Shown here piece by piece: positions 17,499-27,057 of a stretch of 64,000 nucleotides of DNA; within the stretch, counting starts at the first letter, position 1, and each line of letters begins with the position of its first letter. Source of the DNA: Yersinia proxima (GTDB taxonomy: Bacteria; Pseudomonadota; Gammaproteobacteria; Enterobacterales; Enterobacteriaceae). Under the pieces are notes generated by a model that made no database searches, was not told the DNA's origin, and saw nothing but the letters and a program-made list of their open reading frames with translations. Location of the stretch: positions 310,001 to 374,000 of the forward strand of contig NZ_CABHYG010000011.1 of NCBI RefSeq assembly GCF_902170785.1. Direction: 5' to 3'. The position numbers were made by a program, and so were the translations under genes.

Positions 17499-19170
17499 TC
17501 CCGTCACCCGTATTGAGGGGCACTTACGGATCGACTGCGAAATTGAGGACGGCAAAGTCATTAAAGCCTGGTCCTCCGGCACCATGTGGCGTGGCATGGA
17601 AGAAATTTTACAAGGCAATGACCCGCGCGATGCCTGGATGATTGTGCAGCGCATTTGCGGCGTCTGTACCACCATTCACGCCATTGCTTCAGTGCGGGCG
17701 GTGGAAAATGCATTAGGGATGGAAGTGCCGGTTAATGCTCAGCATATCCGTAACTTGATTCTGGCCGCACACAGCATTCATGACCATATTGTGCATTTCT
17801 ATCAACTCTCGGCACTGGATTGGGTGGATGTCACCTCGGCGCTGCAAGCCTCACCGCAAAAGGCGGCCGCGATGCTGAGTGGGTTGTCCAGTTGGCCGTT
17901 GAACAGTGCTGAAGAGTTCACCCGCGTGCAGCAGAAAATCAAAGATTTGGTCGCCAGTGGGCAGTTAGGTATTTTTGCCAACGGCTATTGGGGCCATCCG
18001 GCGATGGCATTGCCGCCAGAGGTCAATTTGATTGCGGTGGCACATTATCTGCAAGCGCTGGAGTGCCAGCGCGATGCTAACCGTATAGTGGCGGTGCTCG
18101 GCGGTAAAACACCGCATATTCAGAATCTGGCAGTGGGCGGGGTTGCCAACCCCATTAATCTGGATATGCCAAGTGTGCTCAATCTGGAACGCCTAATGTT
18201 GGTGAAATCTTTTATTGACCGGTTGGGCAGCTTTATTGAGCAGGTTTATAAGGTCGATACCGCGGTGATCGCTGCTCACTATCCGAACTGGCTCAATCTG
18301 GGCAAAGGGGCGGATTACTACCTTAGCGTGCCGGAGCTGCCAACCGATCGTAAAGGGGAAAACTTCCTGTTGCCGGGGGGATATCTGGAAAAGGGGTCTT
18401 TCCGCCCGATTGCCAATCACAACGATCCGTACTTGATCAAAGGTATTGCCGAGAGCGGCAAACACGCCTGGTATCAGGACGACGAACCGCTGGCACCGTG
18501 GGAGGGGAAAACCAACCCGAATTACACCGGCTGGCAGGAAGATGGCAAATATTCGTGGGTAAAAGCGCCCACTTTCTACGGTAAGACGGTGGAGGTGGGG
18601 CCGTTGGCGTGGCTGATGTGCGGGCTGGCCGCCGGACATGCGCCGACGAAACAGCATTTCACTGACATCGGTGCGGCTTACCAAAAACTGAGCGGGCAGG
18701 CCATTACCGCCGAACAGTTGCCATCGACTCTGGGGCGCATTATTGGCCGTGCGGTGCATTGCTGTGTGCTGCATGAAACCCTGGCCCAGCAATGGACGGC
18801 ACTGGTCACCAATATTGGTACTGGTGATGTCGAAACCTTTATCAAGCCAGATATTCCTTTGAATGGCGAAATCCGTGGTGTGGGTTTTGAAGAAGCGCCG
18901 CGCGGCATGTTGTCGCACTGGGTAGTTATCAAGGATGGCAAAATCGCCAACTATCAGGCGGTGGTGCCATCAACCTGGAATGCTGGCCCACGCAATTATA
19001 ACGATGAGCCGGGGCCATACGAGCAAGCGCTGGTGGGGACACCGGTTGCCGATCCTGCCAAACCACTCGAAGTGGTGCGGACCATTCACTCATTCGACCC
19101 GTGTATGTCCTGTGCTGTACATATTGTTGATACAACGGGCAACGAAGTGACCAAAGTCAAGGTGCTGTGA
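17476..19170 (+). CDS. hybC: Hydrogenase-2 large (catalytic, NiFe) subunit HybC
   Basis: 564-residue precursor of the NiFe catalytic subunit. Active-site ligands are the N-terminal RICGVC motif (about residues 58-63) and the C-terminal DPCMSCAVH motif. The 15 residues after that His (IVDTTGNEVTKVKVL) form the extension removed by the endopeptidase HybD after Ni insertion. The sequence from [20 protein letters not shown] onward is closely colinear with E. coli HybC. The start overlaps the hybB end by 23 bp and the stop overlaps the hybD ATG (tgatg). Confidence 0.97.
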   Translation: MSQRITIDPVTRIEGHLRIDCEIEDGKVIKAWSSGTMWRGMEEILQGNDPRDAWMIVQRICGVCTTIHAIASVRAVENALGMEVPVNAQHIRNLILAAHSIHDHIVHFYQLSALDWVDVTSALQASPQKAAAMLSGLSSWPLNSAEEFTRVQQKIKDLVASGQLGIFANGYWGHPAMALPPEVNLIAVAHYLQALECQRDANRIVAVLGGKTPHIQNLAVGGVANPINLDMPSVLNLERLMLVKSFIDRLGSFIEQVYKVDTAVIAAHYPNWLNLGKGADYYLSVPELPTDRKGENFLLPGGYLEKGSFRPIANHNDPYLIKGIAESGKHAWYQDDEPLAPWEGKTNPNYTGWQEDGKYSWVKAPTFYGKTVEVGPLAWLMCGLAAGHAPTKQHFTDIGAAYQKLSGQAITAEQLPSTLGRIIGRAVHCCVLHETLAQQWTALVTNIGTGDVETFIKPDIPLNGEIRGVGFEEAPRGMLSHWVVIKDGKIANYQAVVPSTWNAGPRNYNDEPGPYEQALVGTPVADPAKPLEVVRTIHSFDPCMSCAVHIVDTTGNEVTKVKVL

Positions 19171-19661
19171 TGGGGATTTTGGTATTAGGTATAGGCAATT
19201 TATTACTCAGCGATGAAGCTGTCGGTGTGCGAATTGTTGAAGCGCTGGAGCAGCGCTTTCACATCCCACCGGAGCTTGACGTGCTGGATGGTGGCACGGC
19301 TGGGCTGGAACTGATGGACGCTATGGCGAATCGCGAGCATTTGATTGTGGCTGATGCGGTGCTGACCGGGCAACCACCGGGCAGTGTTGCGGTGCTGCGT
19401 GATAAAGAGATCCCGGCGATGTTTAGCCGCAAAGTGTCACCGCATCAGTTGGGGTTATGTGATGTGCTGATGGCTCTGCAATTGACCGATGAGTTCCCGC
19501 GCCAGCTCACTCTGGTGGGGGTGGTGCCCGAATCACTGGCACCGAATATCGGCCTGACGCCAACGGTCACGCGGGCCATAGAGCCAGCGCTGGAACAGAT
19601 TCTGGCAGCATTACAGGCCAGTGGGATCACCCTCAAGGCACGAGAAGAAAGTCATGTTTGA
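19170..19661 (+). CDS. hybD: Hydrogenase-2 maturation endopeptidase HybD
   Basis: 163-residue HyaD/HybD-family protease. It cuts the C-terminal peptide of HybC once nickel is in place. Conserved features are GIGNLLLSDEAVGVR with the metal-binding Glu/Asp, DGGTAG, the D of VADAV and the His of KVSPHQLGLCDVL. The ATG at 19170 overlaps the hybC stop by one base; a GTG one codon upstream is also possible. Confidence 0.93.
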   Translation: MGILVLGIGNLLLSDEAVGVRIVEALEQRFHIPPELDVLDGGTAGLELMDAMANREHLIVADAVLTGQPPGSVAVLRDKEIPAMFSRKVSPHQLGLCDVLMALQLTDEFPRQLTLVGVVPESLAPNIGLTPTVTRAIEPALEQILAALQASGITLKAREESHV

Positions 19662-20151
19662 TGTCATTGCCGGTCATGAACAAAACCCAACGGCATTGCT
19701 GGAACAGGTTTTCGGCCAGGTGGCTGCCGATGAAATGCACGGCTTACCCTTTTACCGTGACCACATTCCGCTGCGCGCCTGCGGATTTCAGTTATTTGAG
19801 CAGCAATGGATCGGCGCGTTATTGACCCCGTGGATGCTGAGTTTAGTGGTATTACCGGGACCGCAGCAGAGCTGGCAACGTCGTGCAGTGGGGGAGCGGC
19901 TGATGCTGGCACTTCCTTGCGGCACTATTGGTTTTACTGTTAGTGAAATTGCTGGTTGCGGCCAGTATTTGAGCCGCTCATTGATGTCACCGCTGGACAC
20001 CTCGCTCAGTGCTGAACGGGCGTTACAACTGGCGGAGCAAAGTGCGCGTATGGCGCTCTCACTGCCGGTAGTGGATACCGATGCCCCCGCCAACCCACGG
20101 CGGCGGGCGTTGTTTAACAAAGTTAGCCAAATAAAGAATCAGCATGCATGA
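19654..20151 (+). CDS. hybE: Hydrogenase-2 chaperone HybE
   Basis: 165-residue HupJ/HybE-family Tat proofreading chaperone that holds the HybO signal until the Fe-S subunit is assembled. Conserved stretches are FQLFEQQWIGALLTPWMLSLVVLPGP, LPCGTIGFTV and QYLSRSLMSPLD. The ATG at 19654 lies inside the last codons of hybD (8-bp overlap) behind gagaaga. Residue identity with E. coli HybE is moderate. Confidence 0.88.
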   Translation: MFDVIAGHEQNPTALLEQVFGQVAADEMHGLPFYRDHIPLRACGFQLFEQQWIGALLTPWMLSLVVLPGPQQSWQRRAVGERLMLALPCGTIGFTVSEIAGCGQYLSRSLMSPLDTSLSAERALQLAEQSARMALSLPVVDTDAPANPRRRALFNKVSQIKNQHA

Positions 20152-20485
20152 AATCAGTTTGTGTCTCAGCACGCTGGAGCTGATTGAAAAACAGGCGCGG
20201 CTTAATGGTGCCACGCGGATAACCGCGGTCTGGCTGGAAATTGGCGCGCTCTCCTGTATTGAAGAGAGTGCCTTACGCTTCAGTTTTGAGGCCGCCAGCC
20301 GCCAAACACTGGCAGCAAATTGCCAATTGCATCTCAGCTACTTGCCCGCAGTGGCCTGGTGTTGGGAATGCAGCAACAGTGTTGCCATTGAACGGCATGA
20401 TGCCGGGTGCCCGCATTGCGGCAGCCATGCTCTGCAAGTAGAGAGTGGCAGCAATTTGCAGGTGAAACAGATAGAAGTGGAATAA
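20144..20485 (+). CDS. hypA: Hydrogenase nickel-incorporation protein HypA/HybF
   Basis: 113-residue nickel metallochaperone. The N-terminal MHEISL supplies the Ni-binding His2. The zinc site is CWEC...CPHC (about residues 73-94). It delivers Ni to the large subunit together with HypB. In E. coli the hyb-specific paralogue is HybF; here one gene probably serves the whole locus. The ATG overlaps the end of hybE by 8 bp. Confidence 0.92.
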   Translation: MHEISLCLSTLELIEKQARLNGATRITAVWLEIGALSCIEESALRFSFEAASRQTLAANCQLHLSYLPAVAWCWECSNSVAIERHDAGCPHCGSHALQVESGSNLQVKQIEVE

Positions 20486-20505
20486 TTCTGAAGGAGTGAA
20501 TTCCT

Positions 20506-21606
20506 ATGTGTACGACTTGTGGTTGCGCCAGCGGTGAGAGAAAGATCGAGGGCGACGACAATCATCAACATGATGATCACCACCACGACCACCATGACGA
20601 TCACCACCATCATCATCACGATGACGGCCACCATCACGATCATCACCACCATGACCAACATGAAAGTGATGCCCCGACGCAAAAGATTCAGCATAAACAT
20701 AAACACAAATATGTTGCCAAGGGGACACAACCGGTGATTGTTCACCACCACTACTATTACCATCAGGGCGATGTTCACCATCACTATCATGGCAAAGCGC
20801 CAGAGCCGATGACAGCCATTGAATCTGAGGGCATCGAACCCGATGACACCGATGCCCCCGCCGCTGAGCCTTTCACCCCGCAAGTTCATGCTGACCAGCA
20901 AGGGCTGCATTATGGGCAGGGTGAAGCTGGTAGCCATGCGCCGGGCATGGGGCAGCGCCGTTTGTTGCAAATCGAGCAAGATGTACTGAGCAAAAATAAT
21001 CAGTTAGCCAGCCATAACCGTGAGCATTTTGTCGAGCAACATATTCTGGCGCTGAATTTGGTTTCCAGCCCCGGTTCCGGCAAAACCACGCTGTTGACCA
21101 CCACTTTGCAGCTGCTGGCTGGGCAAGTGCCTTGCGCGGTGATTGAAGGTGATCAGCAAACGACTCATGATGCTGAACGCATTCGCGCCACCGGTGTCCC
21201 GGCGATTCAGGTCAATACCGGTAAAGGCTGTCATCTGGATGCGCAGATGGTACATGATGCTGCGCACCGCCTGAATCTCAGCAATGACAGCCTGTTATTT
21301 ATTGAGAACGTTGGTAATTTGGTGTGTCCGGCCAGCTTTGACCTTGGCGAACGGCACAAAGTAGCGGTGCTTTCGGTAACGGAAGGCGAAGATAAGCCGC
21401 TGAAATATCCTCATATGTTTGCCGCTTCCACACTGATGATCATTAATAAAATCGACCTGTTACCCTATCTGGATTTTGATATTGAGCAGTGCATTAATTA
21501 TGCCCGTCAGGTAAATCCTGACATTCAGGTGATTGCGCTGTCAGCCAGTAGTGGCGAGGGAATGGATATGTGGCTTGAATGGCTGGAGGCACAGCGATGT
21601 GCTTAG
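20506..21606 (+). CDS. hypB: Hydrogenase nickel GTPase HypB with long His-rich N-terminus
   Basis: 366 residues. The N-terminal MCTTCGC is the high-affinity Ni motif. Residues about 19-63 are a His/Asp-rich tract with runs of up to six His, followed by a second cluster ([10 protein letters not shown] and HHHYHG, about 84-101). The GTPase domain (about 165-366) has the P-loop [15 protein letters not shown], the metal-site region [18 protein letters not shown] and NKIDLLPY. It drives nickel insertion and, with this tract, may also store nickel. It is longer than E. coli HypB (about 290 residues) because of the N-terminal region. Confidence 0.95.
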   Translation: MCTTCGCASGERKIEGDDNHQHDDHHHDHHDDHHHHHHDDGHHHDHHHHDQHESDAPTQKIQHKHKHKYVAKGTQPVIVHHHYYYHQGDVHHHYHGKAPEPMTAIESEGIEPDDTDAPAAEPFTPQVHADQQGLHYGQGEAGSHAPGMGQRRLLQIEQDVLSKNNQLASHNREHFVEQHILALNLVSSPGSGKTTLLTTTLQLLAGQVPCAVIEGDQQTTHDAERIRATGVPAIQVNTGKGCHLDAQMVHDAAHRLNLSNDSLLFIENVGNLVCPASFDLGERHKVAVLSVTEGEDKPLKYPHMFAASTLMIINKIDLLPYLDFDIEQCINYARQVNPDIQVIALSASSGEGMDMWLEWLEAQRCA

Positions 21607-21881
21607 GCGTACCCGGCAAAATAGTCGCGGTGGGGGAAGATATCCATCAACTGGCATGGGTGGAAGTGAGCGGTGTCAAACGTGAAATCAATATCGCGTT
21701 GGTGTGCGACGAGTCACCGTCTGACCTGCTCGGCCAATGGGTATTGGTGCATGTCGGGTTTGCTATGAGCTTGCTTGATGAAGAAGAAGCCCAGCAAACA
21801 CTGGCGGCATTAGCCCATATGCAAGCCGTTGGGCTGGATCTGGATGATGTCGCCAGCGAGGCTAATGATGCGCTACGTTGA
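21597..21881 (+). CDS. hypC: Hydrogenase maturation chaperone HypC/HybG
   Basis: 94-residue chaperone. The essential N-terminal MCLGVPGKI supplies Cys2, which carries the Fe(CN)2CO precursor with HypD and hands it to the large subunit. The C-terminus ([15 protein letters not shown]) is about ten residues longer than typical. The ATG at 21597 overlaps hypB by 10 bp; upstream in-frame starts lie in hypB and would bury Cys2. Confidence 0.92.
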   Translation: MCLGVPGKIVAVGEDIHQLAWVEVSGVKREINIALVCDESPSDLLGQWVLVHVGFAMSLLDEEEAQQTLAALAHMQAVGLDLDDVASEANDALR

Positions 21882-22971
21882 TGAATTCCGCGATCCGGCA
21901 CTGGTCAGTGCATTATTACAGCGGATCGAAAACTTACTGCCACAACTTGCCGATCAACAACGTTTGCCGCTGCAAATTATGGAAGTGTGTGGCGGCCACA
22001 CGCACGCGATCTTCAAATTTGGTCTGGATCAACTGCTGCCAGAGGGTTTGGAATTTGTTCACGGGCCGGGTTGCCCGGTGTGTGTATTGCCGATGGGCCG
22101 TATCGACAGTTGTTTGGAAATTGCCGCTCACCCACAGGTGATTTTCTGCACTTACGGCGACGCTATGCGGGTGCCGGGGCGCAATGGCTCAATGCTGGAT
22201 GCCAAGCGGCGCGGGGCAGATATCCGTGTGGTTTACTCGCCGCTGGATGCCCTGACGTTGGCACAGCACCATCCTGATCGCGAAGTGGTATTTTTCGGCC
22301 TCGGTTTTGAAACCACCATGCCTGCTACCGCCTTAACACTGCAACAAGCCAAACGGCTGGGGTTGACCAACTTCACCGTGTTCTGCCAGCACATCACTAT
22401 CATTCCTACCTTGCGCAGCCTGCTACAACAACCCGATGTGCGCATTGACGGTTTCCTTGCACCCGGCCATGTCAGCATGGTGATTGGCACTACGCCATAC
22501 GACTTTATATGCAGCCAATTCAATAAACCGCTGGTGGTCACCGGCTTTGAGCCGCTGGATATTTTGCAGGGGCTGGTGATGCTGCTGGAGCAGATGGTCA
22601 GTGGGCGTTGTGCGGTGGAAAATCAATATCGGCGCATTGTGCCCGACAGCGGCAACCTGCTAGCGCAACAGGCGCTGACCGAGGTATTTGCAACCAAAGA
22701 GCGCAGCGAGTGGCGTGGATTGGGTGAAATCGCCGATTCCGGTGTACAGCTTAGCCCGGCTTATCAGGCGTTTGATGCTGAGCGGCGCTTCACCCCGCAG
22801 CAGCAGCAAGTGGCCGATGATCCGCGATCCCGTTGCGGCGATGTATTGACCGGCCGTTGCAAACCGGATCAATGCCCGCTGTTTGGTGGCGAATGCACGC
22901 CAGATAATGCATTTGGGGCGCTGATGGTTTCCTCCGAAGGGGCTTGCGCCGCCTACCATCGCTACAAATAA
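21868..22971 (+). CDS. hypD: Hydrogenase Fe-cyanide assembly protein HypD
   Basis: 367-residue [4Fe-4S] scaffold on which the Fe(CN)2CO group is built. Conserved motifs are [44 protein letters not shown] and the C-terminal cluster [19 protein letters not shown]. The ATG at 21868 gives the normal start [10 protein letters not shown] and overlaps hypC by 14 bp. Confidence 0.95.
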   Translation: MRYVDEFRDPALVSALLQRIENLLPQLADQQRLPLQIMEVCGGHTHAIFKFGLDQLLPEGLEFVHGPGCPVCVLPMGRIDSCLEIAAHPQVIFCTYGDAMRVPGRNGSMLDAKRRGADIRVVYSPLDALTLAQHHPDREVVFFGLGFETTMPATALTLQQAKRLGLTNFTVFCQHITIIPTLRSLLQQPDVRIDGFLAPGHVSMVIGTTPYDFICSQFNKPLVVTGFEPLDILQGLVMLLEQMVSGRCAVENQYRRIVPDSGNLLAQQALTEVFATKERSEWRGLGEIADSGVQLSPAYQAFDAERRFTPQQQQVADDPRSRCGDVLTGRCKPDQCPLFGGECTPDNAFGALMVSSEGACAAYHRYK

Positions 22972-22983
22972 GGCCACAACTAA

Positions 22984-24000
22984 ATGAATAAACAAGAGAT
23001 TACCCTGGCACATGGCAGTGGCGGGCGGGCAATGCAGAGCTTGATCGAATCTCTGTTTTTGGCGGCGTTCTCTAACCCGGCTCTGAATGAGCGGGAAGAT
23101 CAGGCGCGTATTGCGCTGGCGGATCTGGTTGCACAGGGGGATCGACTGGCGGTATCGACCGACAGCTATGTGATTGATCCTATTTTCTTTCCCGGCGGCG
23201 ACATTGGCAAACTGGCGGTGTGCGGCACGGCCAATGATGTGGCGGTGAGTGGCGCGGCTCCGCGCTATCTTTCCTGTGGTTTTATTCTGGAAGAAGGGCT
23301 ACCAATGGCTGCTCTGGAGCGCATTGTGCATTCAATGGCGGCCACCGCACAGCAAGCGGGCATTCAGATAGTCACCGGCGATACCAAAGTGGTTCAGCGT
23401 GGCGCGGCTGATAAGATCTTTATCAATACCACCGGCATCGGCGTGATCCCAGCAGATATCCAGTGGGGAACGGCGATGATCCGTGCGGGCGATCGGATCG
23501 TTGTCAGCGGCACCTTAGGTGATCATGGCGCAACTATCCTAAATTTACGCGAAGGTTTGGGGCTAGAGGCGGAACTGACCAGTGATTGCGCGCTACTGGC
23601 ACCGTTGATTGCGCCACTACGCCATATTACCGGTGTGCGGGCGCTGCGTGATGCCACTCGTGGTGGGGTTACGGCAATTCTGCACGAATTCGCCGCCGCC
23701 AGCGGCTGTGGCATGGAAATCAACGAAGCGGATTTACCATTAAAACCGGCGGTACGTGGTATTTGTGAATTACTGGGGCTGGATGCACTCAACTTTGCCA
23801 ATGAGGGCAAGCTGGTACTGGTGGTCTCACCTGATGCGCAAGATGCTGTTTTAGCTGAATTACAGCGCCACCCACTCGGCCGTGATGCCGCCGTTATCGG
23901 GCAGGTGACCGAGAATAAACAGGTGCGGTTATGCGGCGCATTTGGCGTTTCACGTAAACTGGATTTGCCGTTGGATGAGCCGCTACCTCGAATCTGCTGA
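22984..24000 (+). CDS. hypE: Hydrogenase expression protein HypE
   Basis: 338-residue PurM-like ATPase. It dehydrates the carbamoyl group placed by HypF on its C-terminal Cys to thiocyanate, the source of the CN ligands. The acceptor C-terminus PRIC is intact. ATP-site segments are LAHGSGGRAMQ, STDSYVIDPIFFPGGDIG and TGDTKVV. Only 12 bp separate it from hypD. The downstream 400 bp of repeats separates it from hypF. Confidence 0.95.
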   Translation: MNKQEITLAHGSGGRAMQSLIESLFLAAFSNPALNEREDQARIALADLVAQGDRLAVSTDSYVIDPIFFPGGDIGKLAVCGTANDVAVSGAAPRYLSCGFILEEGLPMAALERIVHSMAATAQQAGIQIVTGDTKVVQRGAADKIFINTTGIGVIPADIQWGTAMIRAGDRIVVSGTLGDHGATILNLREGLGLEAELTSDCALLAPLIAPLRHITGVRALRDATRGGVTAILHEFAAASGCGMEINEADLPLKPAVRGICELLGLDALNFANEGKLVLVVSPDAQDAVLAELQRHPLGRDAAVIGQVTENKQVRLCGAFGVSRKLDLPLDEPLPRIC

Positions 24001-24257
24001 TCCCATTTGTCCTTGAAGCCGCAGGGGTGTTAGCTGCGTTCGCACACCCGAATCACTGACTTGTGTCAGCTCATCGGGATTTGCTTACTTGCTGCCTACC
24101 TGCAACTCCAATGACTTTTGGGATCCCATTTGTCCTTAAAGCCGCAGGGGTGTTAGCTGCGTTCGCGCACCCGAATCACTGACTTGTGTCAGCTCATCGG
24201 GATTTGCTTACTTGCTGCCTACCTGCAACTCCAATGACTTTTGGGATTCCATTTGTC
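24001..24257. repeat. Tandem duplication, 123-bp period
   Basis: 24001-24123 and 24124-24246 are almost identical (differences include ccttgaag/ccttaaag and cgcacacc/cgcgcacc), and a third partial unit begins at 24247. The unit starts immediately after the hypE stop codon. Its 3' part, ctgcctacctgcaactcc...tttgggat, resembles part of the repeat at 47440-47510, so it is a Yersinia-type intergenic repeat that has duplicated in place. Confidence 0.85.
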
Positions 24258-24288
24258 ATGAAAGTGACAGGCGATTAACAAGTTGATA

Positions 24289-24361
24289 AGCGGGGAAATA
24301 TGCCGAATGGGTCGTAGCGACGTAAGTCGCCGGAGCGCCCATCGGTGCAGTCGCCCCGCGA
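24289..24361 (+). repeat. Dispersed palindromic repeat, copy 2
   Basis: Bounded by agcggggaaat and tcgccccgcga, inverted ends sharing gcgggg/ccccgc. The central gtaagtcgccggagcgcccat agrees well with 52702-52784 on the opposite strand and less well with 3653-3727. Probably a MITE-like element; it lies between hypE and hypF. Confidence 0.7.
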
Positions 24362-24409
24362 TCTCCAGGCGATAAAACAGGCTGCTGGCAGCCTTGCGAA
24401 GGAGTTTTT

Positions 24410-26686
24410 GTGGATAAAAACGGTCTCAGTCTGCGGATAAAAGGTAAGGTGCAAGGGGTGGGTTTTCGCCCCTATATCTGGCAACTTGCCCACCGTTTTG
24501 GCCTGCAAGGGGATGTCAGCAACGACAGCGCGGGGGTGACGGTTCACCTATGGCGAGCCCCGGCGGTGGCGGATTTTTTACAAGCATTGCCACAAGATTG
24601 CCCACCATTGGCGCACATTGATAGCATTGATACCACACCATACCACTGGGCGCAGCCGCCGCTGGATTTCGTGATTCAGCACAGTGGGGCTGGGCAGATG
24701 GACACCCAAATTGTGCCGGATGCCGCGACCTGTGATGCTTGCCTGAGTGAGATGAATAACCCTGCTAACCGTCGCTACCACTATCCTTTTATCAACTGCA
24801 CCCATTGCGGCCCACGTTTTACTATTATCCAGCGCATGCCGTATGACCGCCCTTTTACCGCCATGAGTAAGTTCCCGCTGTGTGCGGCTTGTCAGGCTGA
24901 ATATGACCATCCCGCAGACCGTCGTTTTCATGCCCAGCCCAATGCTTGCGCGGATTGTGGCCCGCAACTGTGGCTAACGGGAGCTGATGGGCAGACCATG
25001 GCTCTGGGTTTCTCCGCGCTAGAGCAGGCCGCTGCGGCGCTGTTGGCGGGCAACATTGTGGCCGTCAAAGGGCTGGGTGGTTTTCATCTGGCGGTGGATG
25101 CCACCAATGCTGTCGCCGTGACTCGCTTGCGCGAGCGTAAACATCGGCCATCCAAGCCGCTGGCGGTAATGTTACCGGATGTCGATTGGCTGCATAGCTG
25201 TGTATCAAGTGCTGATCATACTGCGTTGCTCGGTTTGCTACGCAGCCCGGCCGCCCCGATAGTTCTGGTGGCAAAGCAGCCGGAAAGCCCACTTTGTGCG
25301 GAGGTCGCGCCCGAGTTACCCGAAATTGGCGTGATGCTGCCGGCTAACCCACTGCAACATTTGCTGCTGCAACAGGTGGCGCGCCCGTTGGTGATGACCT
25401 CCGGTAATGGTAGAGGTAAGCCGCCCGCTCTGAGTAATCAACAGGCTCTGAGTGCCTTGAGTGAAATTGCCGACCACTGGCTGCTGCACGACAGGGAAAT
25501 CGTGCAACGCGCAGACGATTCATTGGTGCGCCTGACGCCGCGCGGGGCTGAAATGCTGCGCCGCGCCCGAGGTTATGTACCAGACACTTTCGAGTTGCCG
25601 CCAGGGTTTAGCCAGCAACCCGCTATTCTGGCGCTGGGGGCGGATATGAAAAATACCTTTTGCTTGCTGCGAGACAGCAATGCGGTGCTAAGCCAGCATT
25701 TGGGTGATCTGGAAGATCGCGATATTGCGCAGCAACAGCAGCAGTTACTCGCACTGTTTTGCGATATTTATCATTTTACCCCGCAGGCGGTGGTGGTAGA
25801 TGCGCATCCCGCTTATGTCAGTCACCAATTTGGTCAAGAATGGGCGGCGCAGCACAACATTCCCTACGTGGAAGTGCTTCATCATCATGCTCATTTAGCG
25901 GCTTGCCTGGCAGAACATGCTTGGCCGCGTCAAGCTGGAGAGGTGATAGGCCTGGCGTTGGACGGGCTGGGATATGGCGCAGAAGGGAAGCTCTGGGGCG
26001 GCGAATGCCTACGAGTGGATTATGTGAATTGTGAATACGTTGGCGGTTTGCCTGCGGTGGCTTTACCCGGTGGGGATCTGGCCTCGCGCCAGCCGTGGCG
26101 CAATTTACTGGCGCAGTTTCAGCGTTTTGTACCGAATTGGCAAAACTTGCCCGAAGCGGGGGCTATCCCTCAACCGCAGGGTGAGGTACTGGCGCGGGCG
26201 ATTGCGCGCGGCATTAATGCGCCATTAGCCTCGTCGGCGGGGCGGTTATTTGATGCGGTAGCGGCGGCGCTAAATATTGTGCCGCAAGCTATCAGCTGGG
26301 AGGGAGAGGCGGCTTGTCTGTTGGAAGCACTGGCATGGCAAAGTTCCAGAACAGTTCCACCCGTTACTATGCCACTGCGCGATAATCAATTGGACTTAGC
26401 AACCTTTTGGCGACAATGGCTGGCTTTCGATGCTGCACCGGCTGAAAGAGCTTATGCTTTCCACTTTGCTCTCGCGCAGGGCTTTGCGACTTTGGCCCGA
26501 CAGGCAGCACAGCGCTTTGGCATTGAAACTATTGCATTTTCTGGCGGCGTGCTGCATAACCGATTACTACGTGAATTACTCAGCGAACAATTGCATGATT
26601 TCCAGCTATTGATGCCTCAGCGCCTGCCAGCCGGTGATGGTGGACTAGCGCTGGGGCAGGCAGTAATAGCGGCTGCGCGCAGCTGA
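24410..26686 (+). CDS. hypF: Carbamoyltransferase HypF
   Basis: 758 residues. HypF converts carbamoyl phosphate to the CN precursor for the NiFe site. Domains in order: acylphosphatase (about 1-90, [14 protein letters not shown] and GDVSNDSAG), two zinc fingers (CDACL...CTHCGP and CAACQAEY...CADCGP, about 104-185), a YrdC domain (about 200-385, [14 protein letters not shown] and [14 protein letters not shown]), and a Kae1-like carbamoyltransferase domain with [26 protein letters not shown] and [11 protein letters not shown] start behind gaaggag. It is separated from hypE by repeats but co-oriented. Confidence 0.95.
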   Translation: MDKNGLSLRIKGKVQGVGFRPYIWQLAHRFGLQGDVSNDSAGVTVHLWRAPAVADFLQALPQDCPPLAHIDSIDTTPYHWAQPPLDFVIQHSGAGQMDTQIVPDAATCDACLSEMNNPANRRYHYPFINCTHCGPRFTIIQRMPYDRPFTAMSKFPLCAACQAEYDHPADRRFHAQPNACADCGPQLWLTGADGQTMALGFSALEQAAAALLAGNIVAVKGLGGFHLAVDATNAVAVTRLRERKHRPSKPLAVMLPDVDWLHSCVSSADHTALLGLLRSPAAPIVLVAKQPESPLCAEVAPELPEIGVMLPANPLQHLLLQQVARPLVMTSGNGRGKPPALSNQQALSALSEIADHWLLHDREIVQRADDSLVRLTPRGAEMLRRARGYVPDTFELPPGFSQQPAILALGADMKNTFCLLRDSNAVLSQHLGDLEDRDIAQQQQQLLALFCDIYHFTPQAVVVDAHPAYVSHQFGQEWAAQHNIPYVEVLHHHAHLAACLAEHAWPRQAGEVIGLALDGLGYGAEGKLWGGECLRVDYVNCEYVGGLPAVALPGGDLASRQPWRNLLAQFQRFVPNWQNLPEAGAIPQPQGEVLARAIARGINAPLASSAGRLFDAVAAALNIVPQAISWEGEAACLLEALAWQSSRTVPPVTMPLRDNQLDLATFWRQWLAFDAAPAERAYAFHFALAQGFATLARQAAQRFGIETIAFSGGVLHNRLLRELLSEQLHDFQLLMPQRLPAGDGGLALGQAVIAAARS

Positions 26687-26847
26687 TCAGGGCGATTGTA
26701 CCGTGCCAGAGCTGCTGATAATGCAGGCAAGTGGCGAGTCATTAACACCAGTGTTTTTCAGAACAAAATAATTCGAAGTGATGATTACAGCAGATCGTGT
26801 TTAATGGCGGTCAATCGTGTTAATAATAGTCAAAATTGTCGGTAGAA

Positions 26848-27057
26848 ATGTCGGTAGAAAGCGCATCGGCTTTAAACCCGATAGCTGAGCGTATCTTAGC
26901 GGCTATTATCGTAAATCCTACTATTACGATTGTTGAAATGGCCAATGAATTGAAAGTCAGTAGCCGTACAATTGAGCGTAATATCAAACGACTACAACAG
27001 AAGGGTTGCCTTGTTAGAGTTGGTGCGACCAAAAGTGGCTATTGGAGGATTATTTGA
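26848..27057 (+). CDS. Small winged-helix DNA-binding protein overlapping thiM
   Basis: 69 residues from an ATG at 26848; a TTG at 26836 is the other option. The body [46 protein letters not shown] is a winged helix of the type found at the C-terminus of AlbA/HATPase-domain (DUF4062/AAA_4-like) regulators. Three stop codons lie just upstream in frame, and tgtcggtagaaa is doubled at the start. It therefore looks like a cut-down domain of a larger protein. Its stop overlaps the thiM start (tgatg), so it may be co-translated with thiM. Function unknown. Confidence 0.6.
   Translation: MSVESASALNPIAERILAAIIVNPTITIVEMANELKVSSRTIERNIKRLQQKGCLVRVGATKSGYWRII

Noticed and set aside
18193-18918. 241-codon minus-strand frame opposite hybC
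   Set aside because: Lies wholly inside hybC, which has strong family support; no ribosome site.
20338-20979. Long minus-strand open frame (213 codons) opposite hypA/hypB
   Set aside because: It is the shadow of the His-rich hypB region; its Val/Met repeats mirror His codons on the other strand.
26687-26835. TPP riboswitch before thiM
   Set aside because: No CTGAGA or ACC-CTGATCTGG-type thi-box elements were found.
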